DNA of 64,000 nucleotides from NORP23 sp050302475 (GTDB taxonomy: Bacteria; Pseudomonadota; Alphaproteobacteria; Rhodobacterales; Rhodobacteraceae), in assembly GCA_050302475.1 (NCBI GenBank), contig JBNLBF010000011.1, positions 1-64,000 of the forward strand, given 5' to 3'. A model generated the notes under the pieces. It had not been told where the DNA came from. It did not search any database and saw only the letters and a list, made by a program, of their open reading frames with translations. Shown piece after piece: positions 17,339 to 26,196 of the stretch. Position 1 is the first letter of the stretch; every line of letters starts with the position of its first letter. The position numbers and the translations under genes are program-made.

Positions 17339-18952
17339 ATGTGGAATGGTGTAAAAGTGATCGTCCTCGCCTTCGTCGTGTTGTTTGCCGCGCTGGCGGC
17401 AAATTTCGGACGTGATGCGGCCTATCAGTTTCATGCGATCCTATTTGCTGTCGCGGCGGCATATCTGCTGATCCGCACAATCAAAGGGATCGGGGAACCG
17501 GTTAAAGAAAAACCAACCGGATATATGGACGATGTTGTGAGGGCAGGGGTTATCGCCACCGCCTTCTGGGGCGTCGCCGGATTTTTGGTTGGCGTCTGGA
17601 TTGCATTCGAGCTGGCCTTCCCGGCCCTGAACCTCGGCAACCAAAGCTGGATCAATATTGAGCCGTTTGCCAATTTCGGTCGGTTACGTCCGCTGCATAC
17701 CTCGGCGGTGATTTTTGCCTTTGGAGGTAACGCACTGATTGCAACGTCCTTCTATATCGTGCAGCGCACCAGCGCGACGCGCCTGTTTGGCGGGAACGCC
17801 GCATGGTTCGTCTTCTGGGGCTATCAGTTCTTTATCGTTCTGGCGGCAACCGGCTATCTGCTGGGGGTCACCCAGTCCAAAGAATATGCCGAACCGGAAT
17901 GGTATATCGACATTTGGCTGACAATCGTTTGGGTCGTTTATCTGATCGTGTTCCTGGGAACGATTTTCAAACGCAAAGAGCCGCATATCTACGTCGCCAA
18001 CTGGTTCTTCCTCAGCTTCATCGTGACCATCGCGATGCTGCATCTGGTGAACAATATGGCGGTGCCGGTCAGCTTCCTCGGCTCTAAATCGGTACAGCTC
18101 TTCTCGGGCGTTCAGGATGCGCTGACACAATGGTGGTACGGCCACAACGCGGTGGGCTTCTTCCTGACTGCCGGGTTCCTTGGGATGATGTATTACTTCG
18201 TGCCCAAACAGGCGGAGCGACCGGTTTATTCCTATAAACTGTCGATCATCCACTTCTGGGCGCTGATCTTCCTCTATATCTGGGCGGGACCGCACCATTT
18301 GCATTACACGGCGTTGCCTGACTGGGCGCAGACGCTCGGTATGGTGTTCTCGATCATGTTGTGGATGCCGTCCTGGGGTGGAATGATCAACGGTCTGATG
18401 ACGCTGTCTGGTGCTTGGGACAAGCTACGGACCGACCCGATCCTGCGGATGATGGTGGTTTCGGTTGGCTTCTACGGTATGTCCACGTTCGAAGGGCCGA
18501 TGATGTCGATCAAGGCAGTGAACAGCCTGTCGCATTACACAGACTGGACCATTGGTCACGTGCATTCCGGTGCCTTGGGCTGGAACGGTATGATCACCTT
18601 CGGTGCGCTCTACTTCCTGACCCCGCGGCTCTGGAACCGCGAGCGGCTGTATAGCCTTCGTCTGGTCAGCTGGCATTTCTGGCTCGCCACAATCGGGATC
18701 GTGCTTTACGCATCTTCCATGTGGGTCACGGGTATTATGGAAGGTCTGATGTGGCGCGAAGTTGATGCGCAGGGCTTCCTGGTGAACGCATTCGCTGACA
18801 CAACAGCCGCCAAGCTGCCTATGTATGTGGTGCGTGGCACGGGTGGTCTTCTGTACCTCGCCGGTGCGCTGATCATGTGCTTCAACCTTTGGAAAACGGC
18901 CATCGGCGCGGGACAACCCCGTGGCGCGATGAGCCCGGTTCCGGCTGAGTAA
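17339..18952 (+). CDS. ccoN: cbb3-type cytochrome c oxidase subunit I
   Basis: The 537-residue catalytic subunit of the high-affinity cbb3 oxidase binds haem b and the haem b3-CuB centre in the inner membrane. It has 12 or more helices. Typical segments include GRLRPLHTSAVIFAFGGNAL, QWWYGHNAVGFFLTAGFLG, WAGPHHLHYTALPDW with the paired metal-ligand His, and IGHVHSGALGWNGM. ATG 17339 is preferred over 17324 because AGAGGGA lies directly upstream. It is the first gene of ccoNOQP, below an FNR box. Confidence 0.97.
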   Translation: MWNGVKVIVLAFVVLFAALAANFGRDAAYQFHAILFAVAAAYLLIRTIKGIGEPVKEKPTGYMDDVVRAGVIATAFWGVAGFLVGVWIAFELAFPALNLGNQSWINIEPFANFGRLRPLHTSAVIFAFGGNALIATSFYIVQRTSATRLFGGNAAWFVFWGYQFFIVLAATGYLLGVTQSKEYAEPEWYIDIWLTIVWVVYLIVFLGTIFKRKEPHIYVANWFFLSFIVTIAMLHLVNNMAVPVSFLGSKSVQLFSGVQDALTQWWYGHNAVGFFLTAGFLGMMYYFVPKQAERPVYSYKLSIIHFWALIFLYIWAGPHHLHYTALPDWAQTLGMVFSIMLWMPSWGGMINGLMTLSGAWDKLRTDPILRMMVVSVGFYGMSTFEGPMMSIKAVNSLSHYTDWTIGHVHSGALGWNGMITFGALYFLTPRLWNRERLYSLRLVSWHFWLATIGIVLYASSMWVTGIMEGLMWREVDAQGFLVNAFADTTAAKLPMYVVRGTGGLLYLAGALIMCFNLWKTAIGAGQPRGAMSPVPAE

Positions 18953-18963
18953 GGAGCAGGATA

Positions 18964-19689
18964 ATGGGTATCTTAGACAAACATAAGAAAATCGAAACAA
19001 ATGCCTCGCTTCTTCTGGTTCTCAGCTTTCTGGTTGTCACCATTGGTGGTCTGGTCGAGATCGTGCCGCTCTTCTATCTGGAGAACACGATCGAAGAGGT
19101 GGACGGTGTCCGCCCCTACAGCCCGCTGGAGCTGAAAGGCCGTGACATCTATATCCGCGAAGGGTGCTATGTCTGCCACAGCCAGATGATCCGTCCTCTG
19201 CGGGACGAGGTGGAGCGCTACGGCCATTACAGCCTCGCAGCGGAATCGATGTATGACCATCCGTTCCAATGGGGATCGAAACGCACGGGGCCGGATCTGG
19301 CCCGCGTTGGCGGGCGCTATTCGGATGAATGGCACCGCGATCACCTGAGCTACCCGCAAGGTGTGGTGCCGGAATCGGTGATGCCGTCCTATGCCTTCCT
19401 GATGGATCGCCCGCTGGAAACCGAATATATCGGTGACCTTCTGTCGACCCACCGGATCGTTGGCGTTCCCTATACGGACGAGATGATCGAAGCTGCCAAG
19501 GATGATCTGATGGTGCAGACCGACCCGTTCGGGGACTGGGATGCGCTGCTGGAACGCTATCCGGGTGCGCAGGTGCGGAATTTCGACGGTCAGGAAGAGC
19601 TGACCGAGATGGACGCGCTGATAGCCTATCTTCAGGTTCTGGGCACGATGGTCGATTTCTCGACCTTCGAACCAGACGCAAGCCGGTAA
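18964..19689 (+). CDS. ccoO: cbb3-type cytochrome c oxidase subunit II (monohaem c)
   Basis: The 241-residue subunit has one N-terminal membrane anchor (residues ~15-37) and a periplasmic haem c site C68-x2-C71-H72 (REGCYVCHSQMIRP). It passes electrons from CcoP to CcoN. AGGAG precedes the ATG, and the gene is 11 bases after ccoN. The length and motif are normal for the family. Confidence 0.97.
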   Translation: MGILDKHKKIETNASLLLVLSFLVVTIGGLVEIVPLFYLENTIEEVDGVRPYSPLELKGRDIYIREGCYVCHSQMIRPLRDEVERYGHYSLAAESMYDHPFQWGSKRTGPDLARVGGRYSDEWHRDHLSYPQGVVPESVMPSYAFLMDRPLETEYIGDLLSTHRIVGVPYTDEMIEAAKDDLMVQTDPFGDWDALLERYPGAQVRNFDGQEELTEMDALIAYLQVLGTMVDFSTFEPDASR

Positions 19690-19699
19690 GGGGGACGAT

Positions 19700-19858
19700 A
19701 TGTATCACTTCTTACGCGAACTTGCCGACAGCTGGGCGCTTCTGGCGCTGACGCTGATCTTCCTGGGAGTTGTAGCCTGGGCCTTCCGGCCCGGGTCGCG
19801 CGAAATCCACAAGGATATCGCCGACATCCCCTTCCGTAATGATGATCTGGAGGACTGA
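19700..19858 (+). CDS. ccoQ: cbb3-type oxidase small subunit CcoQ/FixQ
   Basis: This short gene encodes 52 residues: one membrane helix (LLALTLIFLGVVAWAF) followed by a basic and acidic tail ending IPFRNDDLED. Its size, helix and position between ccoO and ccoP identify it as CcoQ, which stabilises the cbb3 complex. AAGGGGGACG precedes the ATG. It ends 2 bases before ccoP. Confidence 0.93.
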   Translation: MYHFLRELADSWALLALTLIFLGVVAWAFRPGSREIHKDIADIPFRNDDLED

Positions 19859-19860
19859 AA

Positions 19861-20730
19861 ATGGCCAGAAAACCTGAAAAGAAAGAGACACAGGTCGAAA
19901 CCACGGGCCATGAGTGGGATGGTATCGAGGAACTGAATACCCCTCTCCCACGTTGGTGGCTCTGGACCTTTTACGCGACGATCATCTGGGCCATCGGCTA
20001 CACCATCGCTTATCCGGCATGGCCGATGATTTCCGGGGCAACCGAAGGGGTGCTGGGGTATTCCTCGCGCGCCAATGTGGCTGCGGAAATCGCCGCGGTG
20101 GACGCCGAGAATGCGCCGCTGAATGATACGCTGAACGGGCTGGAGCTGACCGAGATGGTCGGACATCCCGAAGTTGGCGATTATGCCTTCAACGGCGGCA
20201 AGGCGATCTTCCAGACCTTCTGCATCCAATGTCACGGCGCTGGCGGTCAGGGGAACACAGGTTATCCGACGCTGATCGACAATGACTGGCTGTGGGGCGG
20301 AGATATCGAAGCGATCTATCAGACGATTGCGCATGGTGTGCGCGCCGAAGAAGATTTCGATACCCGCTATTCGGAAATGCCTGCCTTTGGTGATATTCTC
20401 CTGAAAGAGGAAATCGACGCAGCGGCGCAATATGTCCTGTCACTGTCGGGCAAGGAAACCGATGCCAGCCTTGTCGCGGATGGCGAGATTGTCTTCATGG
20501 ACAATTGCGCCGCCTGTCACATGGATGACGGCACCGGGGACCGTGAACAGGGGGCACCGAACCTGACCGATGCGATCTGGCTCTATGGTGACAGTCTGGA
20601 AACGGTGACCGAAACCATCACCAACGCCCGCTTTGGCGTTATGCCCGCCTGGTCTGCCGAAGGTCGTCTGACCGAGGCGCAGATTCGTCAGGTAGCGGTT
20701 TACGTCCACCAGCTGGGTGGCGGCGAGTAA
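19861..20730 (+). CDS. ccoP: cbb3-type cytochrome c oxidase subunit III (dihaem c)
   Basis: The 289-residue subunit has an N-terminal amphipathic stretch, one helix at about residues 33-50 (WWLWTFYATIIWAIGYTIAY) and two periplasmic haem c domains: C121-x2-C124-H125 (FCIQCHG) and C216-x2-C219-H220 (NCAACHM). It accepts electrons from soluble or membrane cytochrome c. It is the last gene of the ccoNOQP operon, and a hairpin follows it. Confidence 0.97.
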   Translation: MARKPEKKETQVETTGHEWDGIEELNTPLPRWWLWTFYATIIWAIGYTIAYPAWPMISGATEGVLGYSSRANVAAEIAAVDAENAPLNDTLNGLELTEMVGHPEVGDYAFNGGKAIFQTFCIQCHGAGGQGNTGYPTLIDNDWLWGGDIEAIYQTIAHGVRAEEDFDTRYSEMPAFGDILLKEEIDAAAQYVLSLSGKETDASLVADGEIVFMDNCAACHMDDGTGDREQGAPNLTDAIWLYGDSLETVTETITNARFGVMPAWSAEGRLTEAQIRQVAVYVHQLGGGE

Positions 20731-20755
20731 CCGCGCCCCGCATATCCTGAATCGG

Positions 20756-20777
20756 ACCGGTCCCCATGGGGCCCGGT
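20756..20777 (+). terminator. Hairpin after ccoP
   Basis: ACCGG-T-CCCC pairs with GGGG-C-CCGGT around a very short loop. It lies 26 bases after the ccoP stop and has no strong T-run, so it may end or stabilise the ccoNOQP transcript rather than act as a textbook terminator. Confidence 0.45.
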
Positions 20778-20842
20778 TCAGTCATTCTAAACCGGTCTGA
20801 TCATATAAATGTGATCGCCAACATATTAGAAAACCGGAATGT

Positions 20843-20856
20843 TTGACCCAAATCAA
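20843..20856. promoter_or_regulatory. FNR/FnrL box upstream of ccoG
   Basis: TTGAC-CCAA-ATCAA fits TTGAY-N4-RTCAA. It ends 62 bases before the ccoG ATG, which suggests that ccoGHIS has its own FnrL-controlled promoter separate from ccoNOQP. Confidence 0.83.
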
Positions 20857-20918
20857 AGTGGACTTTGGACCCGTCTTTAGAAAGGTTCCAAGTTAATTCG
20901 AATGAGAGGTACGCTCAA

Positions 20919-22355
20919 ATGAGCACCGACGACAGCCCTCCAAAACTCTATGCTGCCCGCGAACCGGTTTTCCCCCGGCGCGTACAGGGCAAATTCCGTC
21001 AGCTAAAATGGTGGCTGATGGCCCTGACGCTTGGTGTCTATTACATCACGCCATGGATTCGCTGGGACCGGGGGCCGGATATGCCGGATCAGGCAGTTCT
21101 GGTGGACCTCGCCAATCGTCGCTTCTTCATGTTCTGGATCGAAATCTGGCCGCACGAATTTTATTTCGTCGCCGGATTGCTGGTGATGGCAGGGCTGGGG
21201 CTGTTCCTGTTTACCTCCGCCGCCGGGCGCGTCTGGTGCGGCTATGCCTGCCCGCAGACCGTCTGGACGGACCTTTATGTTCTGGTGGAACGCTGGATCG
21301 AAGGGGATCGGAATGCGCGGGTCCGGCTATATAATGCCAAATGGGATGCGCGGAAATGGCGGCTACGGCTGACGAAATGGTTAGTCTGGCTGCTGATCGG
21401 CTTGGCCACGGGGGGAGCGTGGGTATTCTATTTCGCCGATGCGCCAACATTGTTGCAGGATCTGCTGACCGGGCAGGCGGCGTTTGTCGCCTATGGATCG
21501 ATTGCCTTTCTGACCTTCACGACCTTCTTCTTCGGCGGCTTTGCCCGCGAGCAGATCTGTATCTATGCCTGCCCATGGCCGCGCATTCAGGCCGCCATGA
21601 TGGACGAAGATACCATGACCGTCGCCTATCGCGACTGGCGGGGGGAACCGCGCGGCAAACACCGCAAAGCAGAAGGTGCGGAAGAGCTGGGCGATTGTAT
21701 CGACTGCAACGCCTGCGTCGCGGTTTGTCCGATGGGGATCGACATTCGTGACGGACAGCAACTGGAATGTATCACCTGTGCACTCTGCATTGATGCCTGT
21801 GATGACGTTATGACAAAGATCGGCAAGCCGCGCGGTTTGATCGATTACATCACCGCCAATGACGAGCCGCTTGAACGCGCCGGAAATCCGCCGCGCAACA
21901 TGTGGAAACACCTGATCCGCCCGCGCACGATCCTGTATTTCGGCCTGTGGTCGCTGGTGGGGGTTGCCATGCTGGTGGCCTTGTTCATCCGGTCTGACAT
22001 TGGCCTGAATATCACGCCCGTCCGCCAGCCGGTCTTTATCACCCAGTCTGACGGCACGATCCGCAACGCCTATGACGTGCGCGTGCTCAACAAACATGGG
22101 GAGGAACGGACCTTCCACATCACCTCGGTTTCCCTTGTCGAAGATTCGGTGATAGATTTGTCCCTGCAAAACAGCGATGGCGCACTGGTCAGCGTTCCGG
22201 CGGATTCAACGGAAAGCATCCGCGTCTATCTGGACGCGGCACCTGATCAACCCGCCGCCAGCCGCAACCGGACCGAGGTTCGCCTGTGGATCGAGGATTT
22301 AACCAATGGTGACCGCTATAGCGAAGACACCGTATTCAATGGGAAAGCACCATGA
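20919..22355 (+). CDS. ccoG: cbb3 oxidase assembly iron-sulfur protein CcoG
   Basis: The 478-residue membrane protein takes part in copper handling for cbb3 assembly; the family is known as a cupric reductase. N-terminal helices carry the WCGYACPQTVW and EQICIYACPWPR motifs. Two ferredoxin-like clusters follow (CIDCNACVAVCP and CITCALCIDACD). A periplasmic immunoglobulin-like C-terminal domain ends the protein. The ATG at 20919 follows GAGAGG; the frame is open to 20865, but that part is promoter sequence. Its stop overlaps the ccoH start. Confidence 0.94.
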   Translation: MSTDDSPPKLYAAREPVFPRRVQGKFRQLKWWLMALTLGVYYITPWIRWDRGPDMPDQAVLVDLANRRFFMFWIEIWPHEFYFVAGLLVMAGLGLFLFTSAAGRVWCGYACPQTVWTDLYVLVERWIEGDRNARVRLYNAKWDARKWRLRLTKWLVWLLIGLATGGAWVFYFADAPTLLQDLLTGQAAFVAYGSIAFLTFTTFFFGGFAREQICIYACPWPRIQAAMMDEDTMTVAYRDWRGEPRGKHRKAEGAEELGDCIDCNACVAVCPMGIDIRDGQQLECITCALCIDACDDVMTKIGKPRGLIDYITANDEPLERAGNPPRNMWKHLIRPRTILYFGLWSLVGVAMLVALFIRSDIGLNITPVRQPVFITQSDGTIRNAYDVRVLNKHGEERTFHITSVSLVEDSVIDLSLQNSDGALVSVPADSTESIRVYLDAAPDQPAASRNRTEVRLWIEDLTNGDRYSEDTVFNGKAP

Positions 22356-22810
22356 CCAACGAGGGCAAACCGCTAACCGGCCGTAAGGTTCTGATTATCG
22401 CAATCAGCGCGTTTGCGGTGATTTTCGGGGCAAATATGGCGCTGCTCTATTCCGCCATTGGCACCTTTCCGGGGTTGGAGGTGAAAAACTCCTACGTTGC
22501 CTCGCAAACCTTCAATGCGGAGGCACAGGCGCAGGCGGCGCTGGGTTGGACGCCGAGGGTCTCTTACGAAGACGGCGAGCTGAGCTTTGCGCTGGCCACG
22601 GATACCGGTGCGGTGTTCCCGCCAGACCTGACGGTCGAAGTTGGTCGCCTGACCCATGGGCGCGAAGACAGGATTGCCGCGCTAACCCCTGTTGGTGAGG
22701 GCTATGTTGCCCCAATGCATCTGGAACCCGGCTATTGGCGGATCAAGGTGGACGCGGTTGCTGAAGACGGCACAGCTTACAAATCCCGGATGGAGCTTTA
22801 TGTAAAATGA
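22352..22810 (+). CDS. ccoH: cbb3 oxidase assembly protein FixH/CcoH
   Basis: The 152-residue protein has one N-terminal helix (VLIIAISAFAVIFGANMALL) and a periplasmic domain, as in FixH/CcoH, which helps assemble CcoN with the other subunits. The motif VKNSYVASQTFN and the ending YWRIKVDAV are typical. It overlaps ccoG and ccoI by 4 bases each (ATGA), so all three are translationally coupled. Confidence 0.92.
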   Translation: MTNEGKPLTGRKVLIIAISAFAVIFGANMALLYSAIGTFPGLEVKNSYVASQTFNAEAQAQAALGWTPRVSYEDGELSFALATDTGAVFPPDLTVEVGRLTHGREDRIAALTPVGEGYVAPMHLEPGYWRIKVDAVAEDGTAYKSRMELYVK

Positions 22811-24996
22811 GCGAGACTTCCATCGCTGCCTGCCCGGCCTGCGTGGCCATGCCGAAGGGGGAATCCTCTCTCGGCGTTGCGCGCTCGGACAGTTTGCGGC
22901 GGGTGGAACTGTCTTTGCCAACCATTCATTGTGCGGCCTGTATTTCCGGCGTGGAAAGCGGGCTTGGCAATCTGGAGGAAGTTAAAGGCGCCCGTGTGAA
23001 CCTGACGCAAAAGCGCGTGGCGATCACCGTCGAAGATATACCCGGCATCGAACATCGCCTGATGGAACTGCTGACCAATTGGGGATACCCGGCGCAGGAA
23101 CTTGACAGCGCCATTCTGGAAAAGACCCGCAACGATCAGCATGGCCGCGATTTGCTGGCGCGACTGGCGGTGGCCGGTTTCGCGGCGATGAATGTGATGC
23201 TGCTGTCCGTGTCGGTCTGGTCCGGTGCGACGGATGCAACACGCGACCTGATGCACTGGGTTTCGGCAGCGATTGCTTTGCCGACGGTGGCGTTTTCCGG
23301 CATGCCGTTTTTCAAAAACGCATGGAGCGCGCTGCGTGTGGGTCGGCTGAACATGGATGTGCCGATTTCCCTCGCACTGATCCTAGCCTCCGCCGTATCG
23401 CTGTTGGAAACGATGGAAGGCGGCGAGCATGCCTATTTCGACGCCGCGCTGTCGCTGACATTCTTCCTGCTCGTCGGGCGGTATCTTGATTACCGCACAC
23501 GGATCGCGGCGCGATCGGCGGCAGGGGAATTGGCCGCGCTGGAGGTGCATCGCGCCACCCGTGTACTGCCTGATGGTAGCCACGAAACGGTCCCGATGGA
23601 TGCAATACGCGAAGGTGACCTGATCGCTGTTGCTGCCGGTGCCCGCGTGCCAGTGGACGGGATGGTGACAGAGGGGCGATCTGAACTTGATCCATCAATG
23701 CTGACCGGGGAAACCATGCCAGAAGCAGTGGGCGAGGGCGCTCATGTCATTGCTGGTATGATGAACCTGACCGGCCCGCTGGTGATCCGCGCCGAAGGCA
23801 TTGGGGAGGAAACTCTGCTGACCCAGATCACTCGTCTGGTCGAAGCGGCTGAGGTTTCCAAAAACAAATATACCTCGCTTGCAGAAAAAGCCGCAAAAAT
23901 CTATGCGCCACTGGTACATATTCTGGCTGCGGCTGCATTCCTGTTCTGGGGGCTATGGTCCTCGGACTGGCGGCTTGCCACGAATATCGCCGCCGCCGTC
24001 CTGATCATCACCTGCCCCTGTGCGCTGGGGCTTGCAGTGCCTGCCGTTTTGACCGCTGCAAGTGGTCGACTGTTCCGCAGTGGCGTGCTGCTGAAGGAAG
24101 GTGTTGCGCTTGAACGGCTGGCGGAGGTTGACACGATCATCTTCGACAAGACCGGGACGCTGACCACTGGTCATCCGCGCCTGACCAATGTCGACCAAAT
24201 CGCTGCAGAAGATCTGGCCGTCGCCAAGGCGCTGGCGATGGGCTCGGCGCATCCCTTGTCAAAAGCTATTATCGAGGCGACCGCCGGGATTGGCGTTGCA
24301 CCTGTTGACGCGCATTCCGAAGAACCCGGTATGGGCAGCCGGGCAACCTGGCAAGGGCAGGAGGTCCGGTTAGGCCGTGCCAAATGGGTCGGGAGCGAAG
24401 ACATTCCAACCCAGACAACTGCTTGGCTGAAAATCGGCGCACGGATCATCGCCCTGACTTTTGAAGATGATCTTCGCCCCGAAGCGGCAGACACAATCCG
24501 TTCGCTGATGGCAGCCGGATATGCAGTGGAGCTTCTGTCCGGTGACGCCGAAGCCCCGGTGCGTCATGCCGCCGAGGCCTTGTCTATCCCGGTATGGCAT
24601 GCTGCCCAGACCCCGGCGGACAAGGTTGCTGTGCTGGATGCGCTGAAGGCGGCAGGGCGCAAAGTTCTGATGGTTGGCGACGGGTTAAATGATGCCGCGG
24701 CGCTGGCGTCGGCCCATGTGTCCATGTCGCCCTCCTCCGCAGTGGATGCCAGCCGAACCTCGGCTGATCTGATCCTTGTCGGCAATGACCTGAGCGAAGT
24801 TCCCGCGGCGCTGACTCTCGCTAAAAAATCCAAACGCCGGATACTGGAGAATTTCTCCATCGCGGCGATGTATAATATGATTGCCGTGCCAATCGCGCTT
24901 CTGGGATTTGCCACGCCCTTGATGGCCGCATTGGCAATGTCTGGCAGCTCGATTATGGTGTCGCTGAATGCAATGCGACTTGGGCGGCAAAAATGA
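22807..24996 (+). CDS. ccoI: Copper-exporting P1B-type ATPase for cbb3 assembly
   Basis: The 729-residue copper pump supplies CuB for CcoN. It has an N-terminal heavy-metal-associated domain with CAAC (TIHCAACISGVESGL), the membrane CPC metal site (TCPCALGLAVPAVLT), the phosphorylation motif FDKTGTLT, the SAHPLSKAI nucleotide-binding loop and the hinge GDGLNDAAAL. Copper specificity of the CcoI/FixI branch follows from the ccoGHIS context. It overlaps both ccoH and ccoS. Confidence 0.95.
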   Translation: MSETSIAACPACVAMPKGESSLGVARSDSLRRVELSLPTIHCAACISGVESGLGNLEEVKGARVNLTQKRVAITVEDIPGIEHRLMELLTNWGYPAQELDSAILEKTRNDQHGRDLLARLAVAGFAAMNVMLLSVSVWSGATDATRDLMHWVSAAIALPTVAFSGMPFFKNAWSALRVGRLNMDVPISLALILASAVSLLETMEGGEHAYFDAALSLTFFLLVGRYLDYRTRIAARSAAGELAALEVHRATRVLPDGSHETVPMDAIREGDLIAVAAGARVPVDGMVTEGRSELDPSMLTGETMPEAVGEGAHVIAGMMNLTGPLVIRAEGIGEETLLTQITRLVEAAEVSKNKYTSLAEKAAKIYAPLVHILAAAAFLFWGLWSSDWRLATNIAAAVLIITCPCALGLAVPAVLTAASGRLFRSGVLLKEGVALERLAEVDTIIFDKTGTLTTGHPRLTNVDQIAAEDLAVAKALAMGSAHPLSKAIIEATAGIGVAPVDAHSEEPGMGSRATWQGQEVRLGRAKWVGSEDIPTQTTAWLKIGARIIALTFEDDLRPEAADTIRSLMAAGYAVELLSGDAEAPVRHAAEALSIPVWHAAQTPADKVAVLDALKAAGRKVLMVGDGLNDAAALASAHVSMSPSSAVDASRTSADLILVGNDLSEVPAALTLAKKSKRRILENFSIAAMYNMIAVPIALLGFATPLMAALAMSGSSIMVSLNAMRLGRQK

Positions 24997-25151
24997 ATGT
25001 TTTGGTCTATCTGATACCCGTTTCGCTGGGACTTGGCCTTGTAGGATTGGTGGCATTTTTCTGGACGATCAAATCCAACCAGTATGACGACCCGGAGGGC
25101 CATGCAAACCGTATCCTGTCGGATCGATTTGACGACGAGCCTGCCGACTAG
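24993..25151 (+). CDS. ccoS: cbb3 oxidase maturation protein CcoS
   Basis: This short gene encodes 52 residues: an N-terminal helix (VLVYLIPVSLGLGLVGLVAF) followed by FFWTIKSNQYDDPEGHANRI, the CcoS signature, and an acidic tail. It starts inside the ccoI stop (ATGA). CcoS is needed to insert haem and copper into CcoN. Its last 4 bases overlap the end of the convergent dehydrogenase gene. Confidence 0.94.
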   Translation: MNVLVYLIPVSLGLGLVGLVAFFWTIKSNQYDDPEGHANRILSDRFDDEPAD

Positions 25152-26194
25152 CCCTCCATCACGATCTGCAATTTCACATCGCTGGGGTGCGCTGCGACAG
25201 CACGATCAAAGGCGGCGATGCTGTCTTTGAACGCAAAACTGTCCGACACCAGCGGTTTAAGATCCACCCGACCCGAGGCGAACAGCGCAATCGCGCGCTC
25301 ATATTGGTGGGCATATCGGAATACGGTTTCGAACCGCAATTCGCGCACAGACGCCAGTGACACATCAAACGGCACCGGCGCAACCGGCAAGCCGACCATC
25401 ACCACGGCTCCACCGGGGCGGGGAAGCGTCATCAGGCTTTCAAATGCTTTTGCGGCTCCTGAGCATTCAAACACCACATCCGCGCCCCAGCCATGGGTTG
25501 CGAGGGCAACCATGTCCTCCAGCGAGTCCCGTGCGATGTTAACTGTGGTTATCCCCGGATAACGCGCAGCGATTGCCAGCTTCTCGTCAACCAGATCGGC
25601 GAGGATCACCGATGCGCATCCGCCGCCAAGGGCAGCCAGCGCAACCATGATCCCAATTGGTCCGGCCCCAAGCACCACGGCAACATCACCCGGTGAGATC
25701 CGGGCCTTGGACGCCGCCTGCATTCCGACCGCAAACGGTTCAACCATCGCACCTTCGGCAAAGCTGACAGTGTCGGGCAGGCGGAAGGTGTAATCAGCTG
25801 GATGCACCACATGTGGGGTCAGGCAGCCATGCACGGGCGGGGTCGCCCAGAAACGCACTGCCGGATCGACATTATACATCCCTAAACGCGAGGCTTTGGA
25901 CGTCGCATCCGGGATCCCCGGTTCCATACAAACCCGGTCACCGATTGACAGATGTGTGACGTCTGATCCGACCTCCACCACAGTCCCGGCGGCTTCGTGC
26001 CCCAGCACCATCGGTGCGTCGACCACGAAGGGTCCGATCCGGCCATGCGTGTAGTAATGTACGTCAGAGCCGCAAATCCCAACCGTGTGAATTTCGACTT
26101 TCACATCGCGCGGTCCGACATCCATCGGCAGGTCAATTTCGCGTATGGTCAATTCATGCTGGCGTTCCAGCACAAGGGCTTCGACCAGTGCCAC
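25148..26194 (-). CDS. Zinc-type polyol dehydrogenase (xylitol/sorbitol dehydrogenase-like)
   Basis: The 348-residue medium-chain dehydrogenase is close in pattern to bacterial D-xylulose reductases (xylitol dehydrogenases). The catalytic zinc region is GICGSDVHYYTHGRIG and GHEAAGTV, and the NAD site is VLGAGPIGIMVA. The loop that often holds a structural zinc lacks its cysteines (MEPGIPDATSKASRLGMYN), as in several rhizobial XDH sequences. It follows the LacI gene by 2 bases and should oxidise a polyol or sugar imported by the divergent ABC system. The exact substrate is unknown. Confidence 0.85.
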   Translation of the reverse strand: MALVEALVLERQHELTIREIDLPMDVGPRDVKVEIHTVGICGSDVHYYTHGRIGPFVVDAPMVLGHEAAGTVVEVGSDVTHLSIGDRVCMEPGIPDATSKASRLGMYNVDPAVRFWATPPVHGCLTPHVVHPADYTFRLPDTVSFAEGAMVEPFAVGMQAASKARISPGDVAVVLGAGPIGIMVALAALGGGCASVILADLVDEKLAIAARYPGITTVNIARDSLEDMVALATHGWGADVVFECSGAAKAFESLMTLPRPGGAVVMVGLPVAPVPFDVSLASVRELRFETVFRYAHQYERAIALFASGRVDLKPLVSDSFAFKDSIAAFDRAVAAHPSDVKLQIVMEG

Positions 26195-26196
26195 GG

